A stretch of 64,000 nt of DNA from Neoceratodus forsteri. Its lineage: Eukaryota > Chordata > Ceratodontiformes > Ceratodontidae. The DNA is taken from the NCBI GenBank assembly GCA_016271365.2, contig CM057458.1, positions 204,262,501 through 204,326,500 on the forward strand, given 5' to 3'. The notes beneath the pieces were generated by a model that was not told the origin of the DNA, did no database searches, and saw only the letters and a program-made list of their open reading frames with translations. The position numbers were made by a program, and so were the translations under genes. Numbering within the stretch: position 1 is the stretch's first letter; the number at the start of each line of letters is the position of its first letter. Of this stretch, positions 11,331 through 22,309 are shown piece after piece.

Positions 11331-12093
11331 CTAGTTTCGGTAGAGAACTGAGGAAATATTGTCTGGGGATTTATCACTGTTGAAGAGCATGAGGTCATCA
11401 GCATAGAGGAGAGAGTGACAACTGAGACAGTCTGAGGGGAGGGAGTTTATAAATAAAGAGAATAGCAGGGGGCCCAGTATGGAGCCCTGGGGGACACCTG
11501 TAGAAATGGGCAGGGTGGGGAGTGGGCAGGGACAATACACACAATTTGGGAGCTGGCGGTGAGGTAGCTCTTGAACCAGGAAGTAACCTCTTGACAGCAG
11601 CCAAGGCTATGTAGTTTGAAGAGGAGAAGGGCATGGCTACCATGTTGAAAGCCTTGGAGAGATTAACAAATACTACTCCAGTGGCATTACCATGGTCTGT
11701 ATTAATGAGGATGTGGTTGATCAGAAGAGCCAGGGCAGAGGTGGTGGAGTGATTTTTTCGAAAGCCATGTTGTTGGTTGCACTGGAGGGTGTGTTTGCCT
11801 ATGTAGTCAACAAGTTGATGGTGGGCAGCTTTCTCGAGTAGTTTGTTCGGGTGGTGGAGGATGGAGATCAGATGATAGCTGTCCAGAGATAGAGAGTCCA
11901 TGGCTTTAAAAATGGGAATTACCTTTGTAGTCTTCCAGGAATCAGGCATGGAGGAGGAGGAGGAGAGGGTGAGGATAAAGATACAAGTGAGTGGTTCAGT
12001 GCTGGCTGGGGAGATGAGTCTAAGGAAGACCATCAGCACCAGGGAGCAGTGGTTTGAAAGGCTTTTGAGGAGCTTAGATGTGTCAGCTCTCAA
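11331..12093 (-). pseudogene. LINE-K ORF2: reverse transcriptase
   Basis: Reverse transcriptase core in two frames. Recognisable blocks: 'WKTTKVIPIFKAMD', 'YHLISILHHPNKLLEK' (usually NYRPISIL...), 'QHGFRKNHSTTSALALL', 'VFVNLSKAFNMV' (usually DL.KAFD.V, so an aspartate is replaced by asparagine), then after a frameshift near 11.6 kb 'STGVPQGSILGPLLF' and 'SLLYADDLMLF' with the catalytic YADD intact. The loss of the first catalytic Asp and the frameshift would abolish activity. Confidence 0.85.
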
Positions 12094-12642
12094 GAGTGAT
12101 TTGAAGAAGAAAGTGGGAATCTAGGGTTGGGTGGTTAGTCCATCGGAGATAGGTGGGGGGGTCGGATGGTGGACCAAGTTATTTGTTTGGACCTTAGGTA
12201 GTTTACTTTGAAACATAGATAGGACGGAGAACTTGTTGTTAAAAGCCCTAGCCATTTCCAGGGGATCTATAAAAAGGCCATTTGGGGAGTTAAGTTGCAG
12301 GGCAGCCTTGGTGGAGTGGGGGTTAAGTAGGGAGCTGATGGATTTCCAGAATTTCCTAGGGTCTCCAAGGTTAGACTGTTGGAGATTACAGAAGTGGGTC
12401 TGCTTGAGGGATTTTGCCAGATGTTTGCATAGATTCCCCTGGCATCTGTAGGCATCCCATAGGGTAGGGAGGGTGATGCTTTACATGTGGACCAAGCATG
12501 ATCCCTATCCCTCATAAGGGTAAGGAGGTCTTTTGTGACCCAGCATGAGCAGTCACCTCTGACCCTTCTTGTGGTGACCAAGAAGTGCCAGTAATGCAAG
12601 GTCAAGTGGGTCTGTGTGAGGAGAGTTACTGCCTGTGTCACA

Positions 12643-13520
12643 TCAGAAAGTGAACAAAAGAGCAGACCAGTCCAAGGACTGAGCCTCTTCGAGGAGATTG
12701 GGGTTGTTGGGGCCACTGAAACTGCAAAAGGACAAGTATTTGGGAGGGGGACATTTAAATTTAGATGACCAGAGGAGATACCTATGGGAGTGGTCACTGA
12801 TGGAGTTCGCCATGGTACCAGCATGCAGTACATAATCATCCCTGTTGGTAATGATCCAGTCCAGAAGGGATTGAGTGCCTGTATGTGGGCTTTGCCTGGT
12901 GGGAAGTGTAATAGCTTGGATCAGGTTGTGTTGTTTTAGGAGGGAGGCATAGTCAGACTGGTGGATGCTTAGCCAGTTTAAGTGAACATCGCCAAGGAGA
13001 ATTACACCTCTGCGGGGGGGGGATAAAGAGCTCAGACCTGAGAGAAAGCTGTCTAGGCCCACAGTTCCAACAGACAGATGGTTGTAGCAGTAGCCTATGT
13101 AGAATTTATTACAGGCTCCCATGGTAATTTCAGATAGGAGCCGTTCACTAGGTGAGGCTGGATCTGAGCAGAGAACAATATTGGCTGAGAGGGGTTCCCT
13201 AAGGAATAGTGCAACACCATCACCACCCTTTTTCCTGCCTGGCCTATCATGCTGCAGGGAGGAGTATCCAGATAGCTGGTAAGTGGTGTCAGCATGGTGG
13301 GGCTTTAGCCAGGCTTTGGAAAGTCCCAGAATGTGGGACTTGTATAGTGCAACCCATACCTCCAGGTTGGGGAACTTAGATGGAAGACCGCACACATTGA
13401 TGTGCACAATTTTCAGACTTGGAGCATCAGCCGAAATGTTGCAGGAGGGGTCAATGTGGGAGTTGGGTTGGCCAGGGTTGCATTCAATGTCACTGGCTAG
13501 GAGAAGGAGGGATGGTTAGA
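12643..13520 (-). pseudogene. LINE-K ORF2: APE endonuclease domain
   Basis: Apurinic/apyrimidinic-type endonuclease that would nick target DNA for target-primed reverse transcription. Visible: the pre-domain motif 'SDIECNPG' (minus strand near 13.48 kb), the first strand 'IVHINVCGLPSK', 'GKKGGDGVALFL' in the middle, 'LLGDVHLNWL' where most relatives have GDFN, and 'SISDH', the conserved Ser-Asp-His segment. The region usually reading ETWL is 'KAWLK', so a catalytic Glu is missing. The changes to Glu and to GDFN suggest decay. The frame then shifts into the linker at about 12.84-12.27 kb. Confidence 0.8.
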
Positions 13521-13870
13521 GTACATATGGGTAGGAGGAGACCACAGGAGAACCAGAGAGGGAGGCCAGGTAGTGGCCAAGTTGATAGCATTCCAGGTTA
13601 GAGAAAGGAGAAGGTGACAGTGCCAAGGGAGGATAGTTCCCAGAAGGAGTGAGGAGAGGGGTGTAGCAGGGAAGAGTGGGTGACAGAGGAGGCAAGGTGC
13701 TCTTGATCATGGGCTAGAACAGTGGCGCAGTAGTCTGTCAGCACCAGCAGGGATGGCAGCAAGACAGCGAGCAGTGCAAGCTGTAACAGGTACATGGTGG
13801 AAGGAGAGCAGGCAAGAGTAACAAAAGGTGGGAAAGGAGGGAAGAGTCACAGTCAGCTTACTTCCTATAG

Positions 13871-15757
13871 GTAAGCTGACAGGGAGAACAACTGTGGGAG
13901 GAAGGGCTGGTGGGCGAGTGAGCAGGAGGATGGGACAAGCACAGTAGAGGGCCTGTGTCCTTTAGGTTTCAAGAAACTGCCAAGGGGCCAATGAGAACAG
14001 GTTATATGAAAGAGGGAGGGGTTTGAGGTGGATTTAGAGTAGCGGTGGTGGGGGATGGTGGGTGGGCCAAAAATTTAGAGAGACAGCCACACAGCCTTGA
14101 GTTCCTGGAGCACTGTCCTGGCTGTACCTGCAAGCAAGGGCTTGGGGTTGGTGGCAACAGGTTCTTCTCTCCGTAGAGGAGTGTAGATCCCTGTCGGAGG
14201 TGACTGCAGAGGCAGTGCTAGGCCAAAGGGCTATGAGAGGACATGTGAGGGAGAAAGGGACATGCAAGGGTTAGAAATAGCTCAGGAAACAGTGGGAGGC
14301 TTCCTGTTTTACAAATTCACAAAAGAGCTGTGTCACAAATAATGGGAGTTAAATGAGGGGTGGGTCACAGAGAATGAGCTAGGCACCAGCAGGGTCTGAA
14401 AAGGGGAGAAACAAAAGAAGCTACAGTTGAGGATGGACAGGAGAAATTAATTGAAAAATGGCTCTCACAGAAAAACACAATTAGGTAGCAAAGGCACAGA
14501 AGTTCTAACACAGAATCAGGAATACAATCTTAGCCCTCTAAAATTCTCAGTTCAAACACACAGTTTAAGTAAAAGTAAAATTACACTTTAAACTGAAAGA
14601 AATTCGGCAGTGGGCATATGAGAAAAATCGGCAGTTTGCGGGAGACAAGACCCCTGCAAAGGTCGAAATTCCGACGCAGCACTAAGTATAAAAATAGTCT
14701 GGAAATCAGAGGCAATACAGAATTAGGGGAAAAATGAGGTAAATTTGGCCGATGGTAGTGACATAGTCCAGTCGGGAGGAACTGAAAATGCAGGGTAGGA
14801 TGAGGAGCCAATCAGGGAGCTTGTAGACCACAGGTGACCAATGAGAGCTGTACCAAGAGAAAGGTGCCTGTTCTTTGAAAATTTACAGAGACAGCCACGC
14901 AGCCTTGAGTTCTTGGAGTGCTGTGCGGGCCGTATCTGCAAGCAAGGGTTCGGGGTGGGTGGCAGCAGGTTCTTTGCATCATGGAACTGTGTAGATCCCC
15001 GTCAGAGGTGACCGCCGAGGAGGTGCTAGCCCAAAGGGCTATGAGAGGATGCCTGAGGGAGAATGGGACAAGACAGGGTTAGAAATAGCTCAGGAAACAG
15101 TGGGAGGTGTCCTATTTTATAAATTTACAAAACAGCTATGTCACAAATAATGTGAGTTAAATGGGGGGGGCGGATCGCAGACAGCAAGCTAGGTGCCTTC
15201 AGGGTCTGCAAATGGGAGAAACAAAAGAAGCTACAGTTAAGGATGGACAAGCGAAATTAACTGAAAATGGCTTTCACAGAAAATCCAAATTAGGTAGCAG
15301 AGGCACAGAATTGTTCAAGTTCTAACACAAAATCAGGAATACAATCTTAGCCCTCTAAAATTCTCAGTTCAAACACACAGTTTAAGTACAAGTAAAATTA
15401 TACTTTAAACTGAAGGAAATTTGGCAGTTGATGCATGATAAATTTGGAGGTTTGCAGGAGATAAGACCCCTGCAAAGACTAATATTCCGATGCAGCACTG
15501 AGTATAAAAATAGTCCAGAAATCAGAGGCAATACAGGATTAGGGGAACAATAAGGTAAATTTGGCTGATGGTAGTGTCATAGTCCAGTAGGGAGGAACTG
15601 AAAATGCCGGGCAGGATGAGGAGCCAATCAGGGAGCCCATGGACTACAGGCGACCAATGAGAGCTGTCCCAAGAGAGAGAGAGAGAGACACCTGTGCTTT
15701 GAAAATTAACAGAGACAGCCAAGCAACCTTGAGTTCCCAGAGCACTGTCTGGGCCAT
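13871..15757 (-). repeat. Putative LINE-K 5' region: ~815-bp duplicated block
   Basis: 'agagacagccacgcagcctt' and its variants start at about 14079, 14887 and 15711, so two ~808- and ~824-bp units and the start of a third lie head to tail. Shared internal landmarks include 'ctacagttgaggatggac', 'aatacaatcttagccctc' and 'ggcagttt'. The block sits directly upstream (in minus-strand sense) of LINE-K ORF2, so I infer a repetitive 5' UTR; an unrelated tandem duplication is possible. Confidence 0.6.
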
Positions 15758-16455
15758 ACCTGCAAGCAAGGGCTTGAGGATGGTTGGAGCAGGTTCTTCT
15801 CTCCGTGGAGGTGTGTAGATCCCAATCAGAAGGGACCGTGGAGGTGGTGCTAGCCCAAATGGCAATGAGACGATGCCTGTAAGCAAGGGTTTGGGGGCTG
15901 GTGGCAGCAGGTTCTTCTCACTGTGGAGGCATGTAGATCCCCATCGGAGGCTACCGAGGAGGCGGTACTAGCCCAAAGGTCTATGAGAGGATGCCTGCAA
16001 GCAGGGCTCAGGGGTGGGTGACAGCAGGTTCTTCTTGCTATGGAGGTGTGTAGATCCCCGTCAGAGGTGACCATGGAGGCAGTGCTAGCTCAAAGGGCAA
16101 TGAGAGGATGCCTGCAAGCAAGGGCTCAGGGGTGGGTGGCAGCAGGTTCTGCTTGCTGTGGAGGCATGTAGATCCCCATTGGAGACACCCACGGGGGCGA
16201 TGCTAGCCCAAAGGGCAATGAAAGGACACCTGCAAGCAAGGGCTCAGGGGCGGGTGGCAGCAGGTTCTTCTCACTGTGGAGGCATGTAGATCCCTGTCAG
16301 AGGTGACCACAGAGGTAGTGCTAGCCCAAAGGGCTATGAGAGTATGCCTGCAAGCAAGTGCTCGGGGGTGGGTGGCAGCAGATTCTTCTCGCTGTGGAGG
16401 CATGTAGATCCCCAACAGAGGTGACCATGGAGGCTGTGCTAGCCCAAAGAGCTTG
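15758..16455 (-). repeat. 118-bp tandem array (6 copies)
   Basis: Unit starts ('cctgcaagcaagggctc' core) fall at about 15758, 15875, 15993, 16110, 16228 and 16346, so the period is 117-118 bp. Each unit contains 'cagcaggttcttct', 'gtagatcccc' and 'gtgctagcccaaa'. The unit is derived from the start of the ~815-bp block upstream, so a sub-segment was amplified. Candidate promoter monomers of LINE-K. Confidence 0.75.
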
Positions 16456-16484
16456 CTTTCTTTCTTTCTTTCTTTCTTTCTTTT
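16453..16484. repeat. (CTTT)n microsatellite
   Basis: About eight tetranucleotide units at the end of the 118-bp array. Confidence 0.85.
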
Positions 16485-16599
16485 GATTTTAAGAAGATGT
16501 TGAACTTTTGGGCAGGCACCTGGCAGGAATGCAACCACACATGGATGCAGACCAGAAATAGGACATCACAAAGGAAGGGCTGGCGGAGGCAACAGAGTC

Positions 16600-18638
16600 T
16601 TGCAGTAGAAAGAGAGGCAAGAAGGGAAGGGAAAAGAAGCCCAGTTGGCTGACACAGGAGGTTATGGAAGGAGTGAGAGCCAAGAGGGCAGTGTTTCAAA
16701 AGTACAGGAAATTGGGAGGGGTGAAGACAAAGATAAGTACATGGAGAAGTACAGGGAGGTACCAGACTGTTCAGGGCAGTCAAGGCATCCAGGGAGCTGA
16801 GACTGGTGCAGGAAATCAAAAGTGGAGAAAAAGACTTCTGCTACATTGGGGAGAGAAGAAAGTGCAAGGATCAGCTGGTGAGGATTAAGAAGGACAGGGG
16901 GTGGGTGGAGAAAGGGGCAGAGCAGTCAGAGGCACTAAACAAATACTTCTGCTCTATATTCATGCAGGAGAAGGGGGGCAGATATCCCAGGCAAGGGGGG
17001 TGGTGGTTGGGGGGGGGACAACAGATGTAGGCATTACAGAGAGCAGGGTTCCAGATGGGTTGAGGTCATTAAGGGTGAACAAAGCACCTGGACCTGATGG
17101 CATTCACCCTAGGGTACTAAGGGACTTGTCAAAGGTCCTGGTGGGACCACTGGATGACCTGTTCAATACCTCCCTGGACAAGGGATGTATACCACTGGAC
17201 AGGAGACTGGCCCATGTGGTGCCCATCCACAAAAGTATTCCAGAGGTTGAACCAGGAAACTATAGGCCAGTGAGCCTCACATCGATCGTGGTAAAGCTCA
17301 TGGAGACCATACTTAAAGAGAGGTTAGTAAGCTTCTTAGAGGAAAACGGTCTCCAGGATGGTCAACAGCATTGGTTTATAGCGGGCAGATCCTGCCAGAC
17401 AAACCTTGTAGAGTACTATGACTGGGTGGTGAGGGAACTGGACAAGGGCCATGCAGTGGATGTCCTGTATTTGGACTTTAGCAAGGCTTTGATTCAGTGC
17501 CACATGGGAGGTTGGAGGGAACCTGGAATATATGGGGGCAGAACCAAAATGGTGAAATGGATCACAAACTGCCTAATGGGAAGACAGCAAAGGGTGGTGG
17601 GGGGGCCCTCTCATCACAGGGAGTGGTGATGAGCAGGGTACCACAGGGATTGGCACTGCTACCAGTGCTGTTTGGGATTTTTATTGCAGGTATCTCACAT
17701 GGGATCTAGAGCAAGATCAGTCTGTTCGCAGATGATAACAAGATGTGAGCTGTGGTTAATGACACAGAGGGGTGGAAGGGGTTATAGGAGGACCTGACTA
17801 AGCTGCAAGAGTGGGTGGAAACATGGCAGTTGGGGTTCAACACCAGGAAGAACAAGATTATGCACTTCAGAGCCAGGAACCAGGGGCAGGATTATCACTT
17901 GAGTGGGGTACAGTTGGGGAGTTCCACAGAGGAGAAAGACCTAAGAGTGATTATTACAGGGAGCATGAACAACTTTGCTCAGTGCAGGAAGGCAGCAGTG
18001 AAAGACAACAAAATGCTGGGTTGTATTGCAAGAGGGATCTCCTCCAGAAGGAGGGAGGTAATCCTGCCCCTGTATAGGTCATTGGTCAGGCTCTACCTGG
18101 AGTACTGCGTGCAGTACTGGCATGCATTCCTGAAGAAGGACATCAGATTTTGGAGGGGGTACAGTGAAGAGCCACAAAGATGATCAAGGGATTGGAGAGT
18201 AAGCCCTACTAGGACAGGCTGGGAGAGTTGAATATGTATTCACTGGAGGAGAGGAGGGAAAGGGGGATGTGATCAAAAACTTTAAGTATCTGAAGGGGAT
18301 AAACAAGACCAAAACAGAAGGGATTTGTCAGATGAGAAGGGGAGGGACATGAGATGGCATGGACTGAGAATGGAGGGGGGAAGATTCAAGAGAGAAATGA
18401 GGAGACATTTATTCATGGAAAGAGTGGTGGACAAATGGAACACCTTACCAGATGAGATAGTGTCCTGTAACATGATGGGCAGCTTCAAGAAGGGTTGGGA
18501 TAGGTAAAGGGATACTGGGAAGGGAGGGTGGGAGGGTGGCTGCATGATGAGGGCTAGCTGCACACTCGAGCAGACTCGGAAGACCATGAGGCCTGTTTCT
18601 ACTAGCACTTTTATATGTTCGTATGTGTTTGTCCTATG
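16600..18638 (+). pseudogene. CR1-C: CR1 ORF2 from linker to 3' end
   Basis: Begins in the linker after the endonuclease ('KKPSWLTQEVMEGVRAKR', about 16.63 kb) and continues through 'NKAPGPDGIHPRVLRDL', 'VVPIHKS', 'GNYRPVSLTSIVVKLMET', 'LYLDFSKA', a broken loop, 'SRVPQGLALLPVLF', 'ISLFADDNKM' with the catalytic FADD kept, 'WQLGFNTRKNKIMH', 'SRRREVILPLYRSLVRLYLEYCVQYW' and a degenerate C-terminus. Frameshifts occur near 16.9, 17.62 and 18.18 kb, and stops follow FADD. The 3' end lies near 18.63 kb and abuts LINE-L in the middle of its RT, so CR1-C probably inserted into or was joined to LINE-L. Confidence 0.85.
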
Positions 18639-18639
18639 G

Positions 18640-19163
18640 TTCTCATGAAAGCCATGTTGAACAGCAGTAGTCAGAAAGTGTACTTTAGCGCACTCCTGGA
18701 TCTGAGTGAAGATCAATCACTCTAATATAATAGGTACATAGTATGGACATGGGTTGGTAGTTTTCAACTGGTTCTCTAGTACCACCTTTGTATATGGGAA
18801 CTACATGGGCAACCTTCCAGCCACTTGGAAACTTGCCATGCAGTAGGGACATGTTGAATAGAGTGGTTATGGGGGCAGTGAGGATGTGGGCTCCAGGTTT
18901 GAGCAGTCTGGGCTCTAATGTATCCTGGCCTGCAAATCCCTCTCCCTTGATTCTCTGGAGCTGGAGTAAGACTTCTGGGTGAGAGACAAGCCTAAAGTGA
19001 AACTCAGGCCTATGGAGGAGTGGAAGGAAGGGAAAGATGGGGCAGGGCTGGAGGGGGAGGAGATAACCTGAGTAGAATCTTTGAACTGGGCCAGATCTGT
19101 GAAGAACTTATTAAAAGCCTCAGCTGCAAGGGCAGGGTCATTCATTGACCATTGACTTTGCAT
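18640..19163 (-). pseudogene. LINE-L ORF2: linker and start of RT
   Basis: 'ALAAEAFNKFFTDLAQF' (18.9-19.16 kb) is the block that precedes the RT in this group ('...A..FN.FF..V...'). Next come sequences matching 'GSFQVAWKVAHVVPIYKG' and 'VQHGFHENHRTN' across frame changes. RT motifs downstream, including YADD, are not present. Confidence 0.7.
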
Positions 19164-19207
19164 TATATAGTATGTCTTGAGAGGGACCAGCTTTCCCTTT
19201 GAGGAGA

Positions 19208-20492
19208 CTATTGATCTGTGACCAAAACTACTTTGGGTTTTTGCAGGTTGGAGGACTGTAGCTTCTTGAGATACAGTGCCCTTGCCATCCTAAGACTGGA
19301 CTTGTAGTGGCTTTGTAACACCCTATAATTTTCCCACTGAAGGGGAAGGCCAGAAGCCCTGTAAGAATACCAGGCCTTGTCCTTATTCTTCATGAGCACA
19401 CATAATTCTGGGGATAACCTCTTGTAACACAGAGCCTTTACCTTTCTGTGAACCAAAGGTACACATTTGTTTATTATACTGAGTAGGTTGTACGCAAGGT
19501 AGTTGAGCACAGTGTCAACATTGTTTAGCCTCCCAATATCTGACCAATTTAGAGCTACCAAATCCATGAGGAAGGCAGTTTTATTAAGTTGGGAGTTGTC
19601 GTGAACATAAATGGTTCTCTGAGGGGGTTTCTGAAGCCATTGCTCCATGTGAAGAAGGTCAGAGGAATGGTCGCTGAGTGAGTCAGCTAAAATACCAGAA
19701 GACTTTATCCTATCAGTTCTGCTGATTAGGATCCAGTCCATGATGCAATGTTTACCTGTCTTTAGATTGAGACGAGTGGGCTCTGTGATGATTTGGCTGA
19801 GGTGCAAATCTTGTGGGGGGAACGTTAAAGCTACATGAGCCAGTTTTACTCCAGTTTATGTTAGTCACCAAGGACTCTAAACTTCCCGAGTGAGAGGGAT
19901 CCTAAGCAGCTCACAAAGTCATCAAAGGCTGATTTAGCTGCTGGGGGATTATAGACACAACCATTGTGTATACAGGCTTAGTGTTCCCCAATATAAGTTT
20001 GACAAGGAGACATTCACATGGCAAATAATGTAGCATAGGCAAAGAGATTTCTGAAATGCAGAAGGTGTCTCAAGTATACGGTAGAACTCCACCTCCTTTT
20101 TTCCCTGAATGATCATTTCTAAAAGAGGTGTAACTAGGGATGGCATCTTCATGCTGAAGAATAGAGGGTTTTAGCCAGGTTTCAGACACAGCTAGAACAT
20201 TAGGGCGATACTGAGCCATTCAAGCTTCCAGTTCAGGCATCTTAAATCAGAGGCTGTGCATGTAAATATGCGCCAGCTTTAGTCCCTTAAAACTGGACCA
20301 GGAGTGGTCTGTGTATGACATGTTAGAGGGCCCTGGGTTGGATTCAGCATATCCAGTAGTGAATAGGAGGGATGAAACCAGGTCATTATGTAGCCAGGGA
20401 TTTTTGTGTAAGGCACAAAATCTTAGAGGTCTGGGGCGAGTATAAGTGAGTAAACAGAGAACCCCTTTCTTATACAATCCATAGTGTGACAA
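19208..20492 (-). pseudogene. LINE-L ORF2: N-terminus and endonuclease
   Basis: 20,492-20,247 encodes the leader with 'SSLLFTTGYAESNPGPSN', then after frame changes 'KKEVEFYRI', 'LNLKTGKHCIMDWILISR' (the 'T....LLD.I.TN' block) and 'SLSDHSSDLL' with the Ser-Asp-His signature, followed by the linker 'CYKRLSPELCVLMKNKDKAW' and 'SGLPLQWENYRVLQSHYKSS'. At least three frameshifts between 20.25 and 19.8 kb make it non-functional. The role would be target-site nicking. Confidence 0.75.
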
Positions 20493-20684
20493 TAGTAAGG
20501 GGAATTAGGTGGTTGTGTGACGTGAGATTGGGGAGGGATGACAGATTACTGGACAGAGGTGGACAGGTAGCAAGCCTGGCAATAAGCATGGAGTCGGCCA
20601 AGACAAACAATGAAGCATATAACATTGCTAAGAACATGCCTGTGCGACCCCTTGAATGTCGGTGATGGGTTAGGCCCTCTATGG

Positions 20685-21375
20685 CAGATGATTTAGCAGT
20701 ACAAAAGGTTTACAAGCTCAACCTCTGTATTTATAATACAATTTAGTAAAATTAGTGGGGTGGCTCCTGGTGTGTGACCGAACAGGAACATATGGTTAAG
20801 GTACCAGGGCACTACCCCCCCCCTTTTGCTGCATCAAAGCCTGCACTTTTTACAAATTAACTCCAATTTTCTTACTTTTCATACTTTTTGGAGGAGCTCT
20901 TGGTACTCATCATCCAGCTGAACCATGATTAAGCCTGACCACTTTGGCAAAGTGTATTGCAAATACAGGGGTTGAGCTTGCAAACCTTTTGTACTGATTT
21001 GAATGTTGGAGAATTGTGGCCTTCTTCAAATTGCTAAGCTCCCTATTAAACACCTGTGAGCCTTTCATTGACCAGAGAACACTATAAGTAATGAAGCCTA
21101 GAGAGTGGTCTCTTCAAAAACAGAGGAAGCAAGGGGACCTCAGCTCTGTTAAGGCAAGTTAAAATGTGATGCTTTTTACCTGACCGATGGAGGTGGTCAC
21201 TTTGCCAAAGTGGTCAGGCTTAATCATGGTTCAGCTGGATGATGAGAACCAAAAGCCCCTCCAAAAAGTATGAAAAGTAAGAACATTGGAGTTAATTTGA
21301 AAAAAGTGCAGGCTTTGATGCAACAAAATGGGGAGGGGGGTAGTGCCCTGGTTCCTTAACCAGATGATTTAGCAG
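20685..21375. mobile_element. Foldback insertion with 15-bp direct repeats
   Basis: CAGATGATTTAGCAG occurs at 20685-20699 and again at 21361-21375, flanking 661 bp. Inside, 20795-20954 is a near-perfect inverted copy of 21198-21360 (arms about 160 bp), and 20700-20738 is an inverted copy of 20955-20993. Both inner arm ends carry CACTTTGSCAAAGTG, itself nearly palindromic. The spacer (20994-21197) has no recognisable frame. A 15-bp target duplication is in the range for LINE-machinery insertion, but the double inverted structure is not that of a simple SINE. It sits in the 5' flank of LINE-L. Confidence 0.75.
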
Positions 21376-21406
21376 GCCACATTGTAGCTAGGCACCCTGT
21401 GGAGTA

Positions 21407-22135
21407 ATGGCTATATTCAGTGAATCAGTTCAGGCAATTTCTAAGTTGCACCCACATATGATGCCAGTATTTTAAAATTGCAAAGCAGGCCTAACCTAAA
21501 TAGAGTGTTTGGCTAAGTCCAGTGACACTGGCAATTTGTAGGTCTCTGGGTACACTAGCAAAAATACTGCAGCAGCCACATACAAAGGTATAAAGCTATG
21601 GAACAGGCTACCCTAGATAGGGAGTTTGGCTAAATCCAGTAAAACTGGCAATTTCTAAGTCACTTGCTACATTAGCATAGTATGGCAGCAACAGCATACA
21701 TAGGTACAAAATTGCAGAACAGGCCTCCCCTGGATAAGGTGTTTGGTTAACTTCAGTAAAACTAGTAATTTATATGTCTCTTGCTATAACAGCATACTTG
21801 GATATAAAGTTGCAAAACAGGCCTACTTTAGATAGGGTGTATGACTAGGTCTAGTAAAACTGTCAACTTCTGAGTCTCTGGCTACACTAGCATAATATGG
21901 CAGCAGTAGCATACATAGGTATCATACTGCAAAACAGGCCTACCCTAGATAAAATGTTTGGCTAAATCCAGTAAAGCTGGCAATTTTAAGCCTTTGGCTA
22001 CTACAATATACAAGGCATAAAATTGCAGGACAAACTACCCTAGATAGGGTGTATGGCTAAATCCAGTAAATCTGGCAATTGTTTATTTTTAATCACTAGC
22101 TATACTAGTACAATATGGCAGCGACAAGATACACA
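21407..22135 (-). repeat. ~118-bp tandem array upstream of LINE-L
   Basis: Units with 'ggcctaccctagatagggtg', 'tttggctaaatccagtaaaa', 'ctggcaattt' and 'gctacactagcat' start near 21487, 21604, 21721, 21819, 21936 and 22032. The period is about 117 bp, with two shorter units (about 97 bp) from a 20-bp deletion. Located on the 5' side of LINE-L; a repetitive 5' UTR is possible. Confidence 0.75.
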
Positions 22136-22309
22136 GGTATCTTTTACCTTAGTGTTCTTAAATGCACTACGGTGCATATGGAGTCCAGGGGTGAGTGGAC
22201 CAGAGTGGTCAGCCGATTGGCAGACTACCGACTGACTCCAGCAGACATTTTCCTTTGCACAGAGGTCCTTCACATGGATGACTGCAGCGTGGGTAGGAAT
22301 TTAAGTGCT

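Larger units (their letters stand above)
9935..13870 (-). mobile_element. LINE-K: L2/Rex-like non-LTR retrotransposon
   Basis: A minus-strand LINE with ORF2 spanning about 13.80 to 10.54 kb and a 3' UTR to about 9.94 kb. Domain order is as in the CR1/L2 group: N-terminal 'LLLASDIECNPG' motif, APE-type endonuclease, linker, reverse transcriptase with 'LLYADDLMLF', C-terminal 'PTLWNTLPAEL'. The ORF is broken by several frameshifts (about 12.8, 12.2, 11.6, 11.35, 11.16 and 10.85 kb), so it is inactive. LINE-O at 36.6-37.6 kb is a close relative. The exact clade (L2, Rex1-like or Zenon-like) is not resolved. Confidence 0.85.
18640..20500 (-). mobile_element. LINE-L: L2/Rex-like LINE, 3' part missing
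   Basis: Minus-strand ORF2 from about 20.49 kb. Order: N-terminal segment ending 'GYAESNPGPSN' (20.32-20.37 kb), endonuclease pieces (20.15-19.2 kb), linker, and the start of the RT with 'VQHGFHENHRTN' at about 18.64-18.67 kb. Everything 3' of that RT block is absent, where CR1-C ends. LINE-L and LINE-K have the same domain order and similar motifs but differ clearly in sequence. Confidence 0.8.

Noticed and set aside
15758..16538. Possible repeat protein on the minus strand of the 118-bp array
   Set aside because: The period of 117-118 bp is not a multiple of three, so the frame is not kept from unit to unit.
15758..22135. Homology between the two ~118-bp arrays
   Set aside because: Equal period only; the unit sequences do not match.
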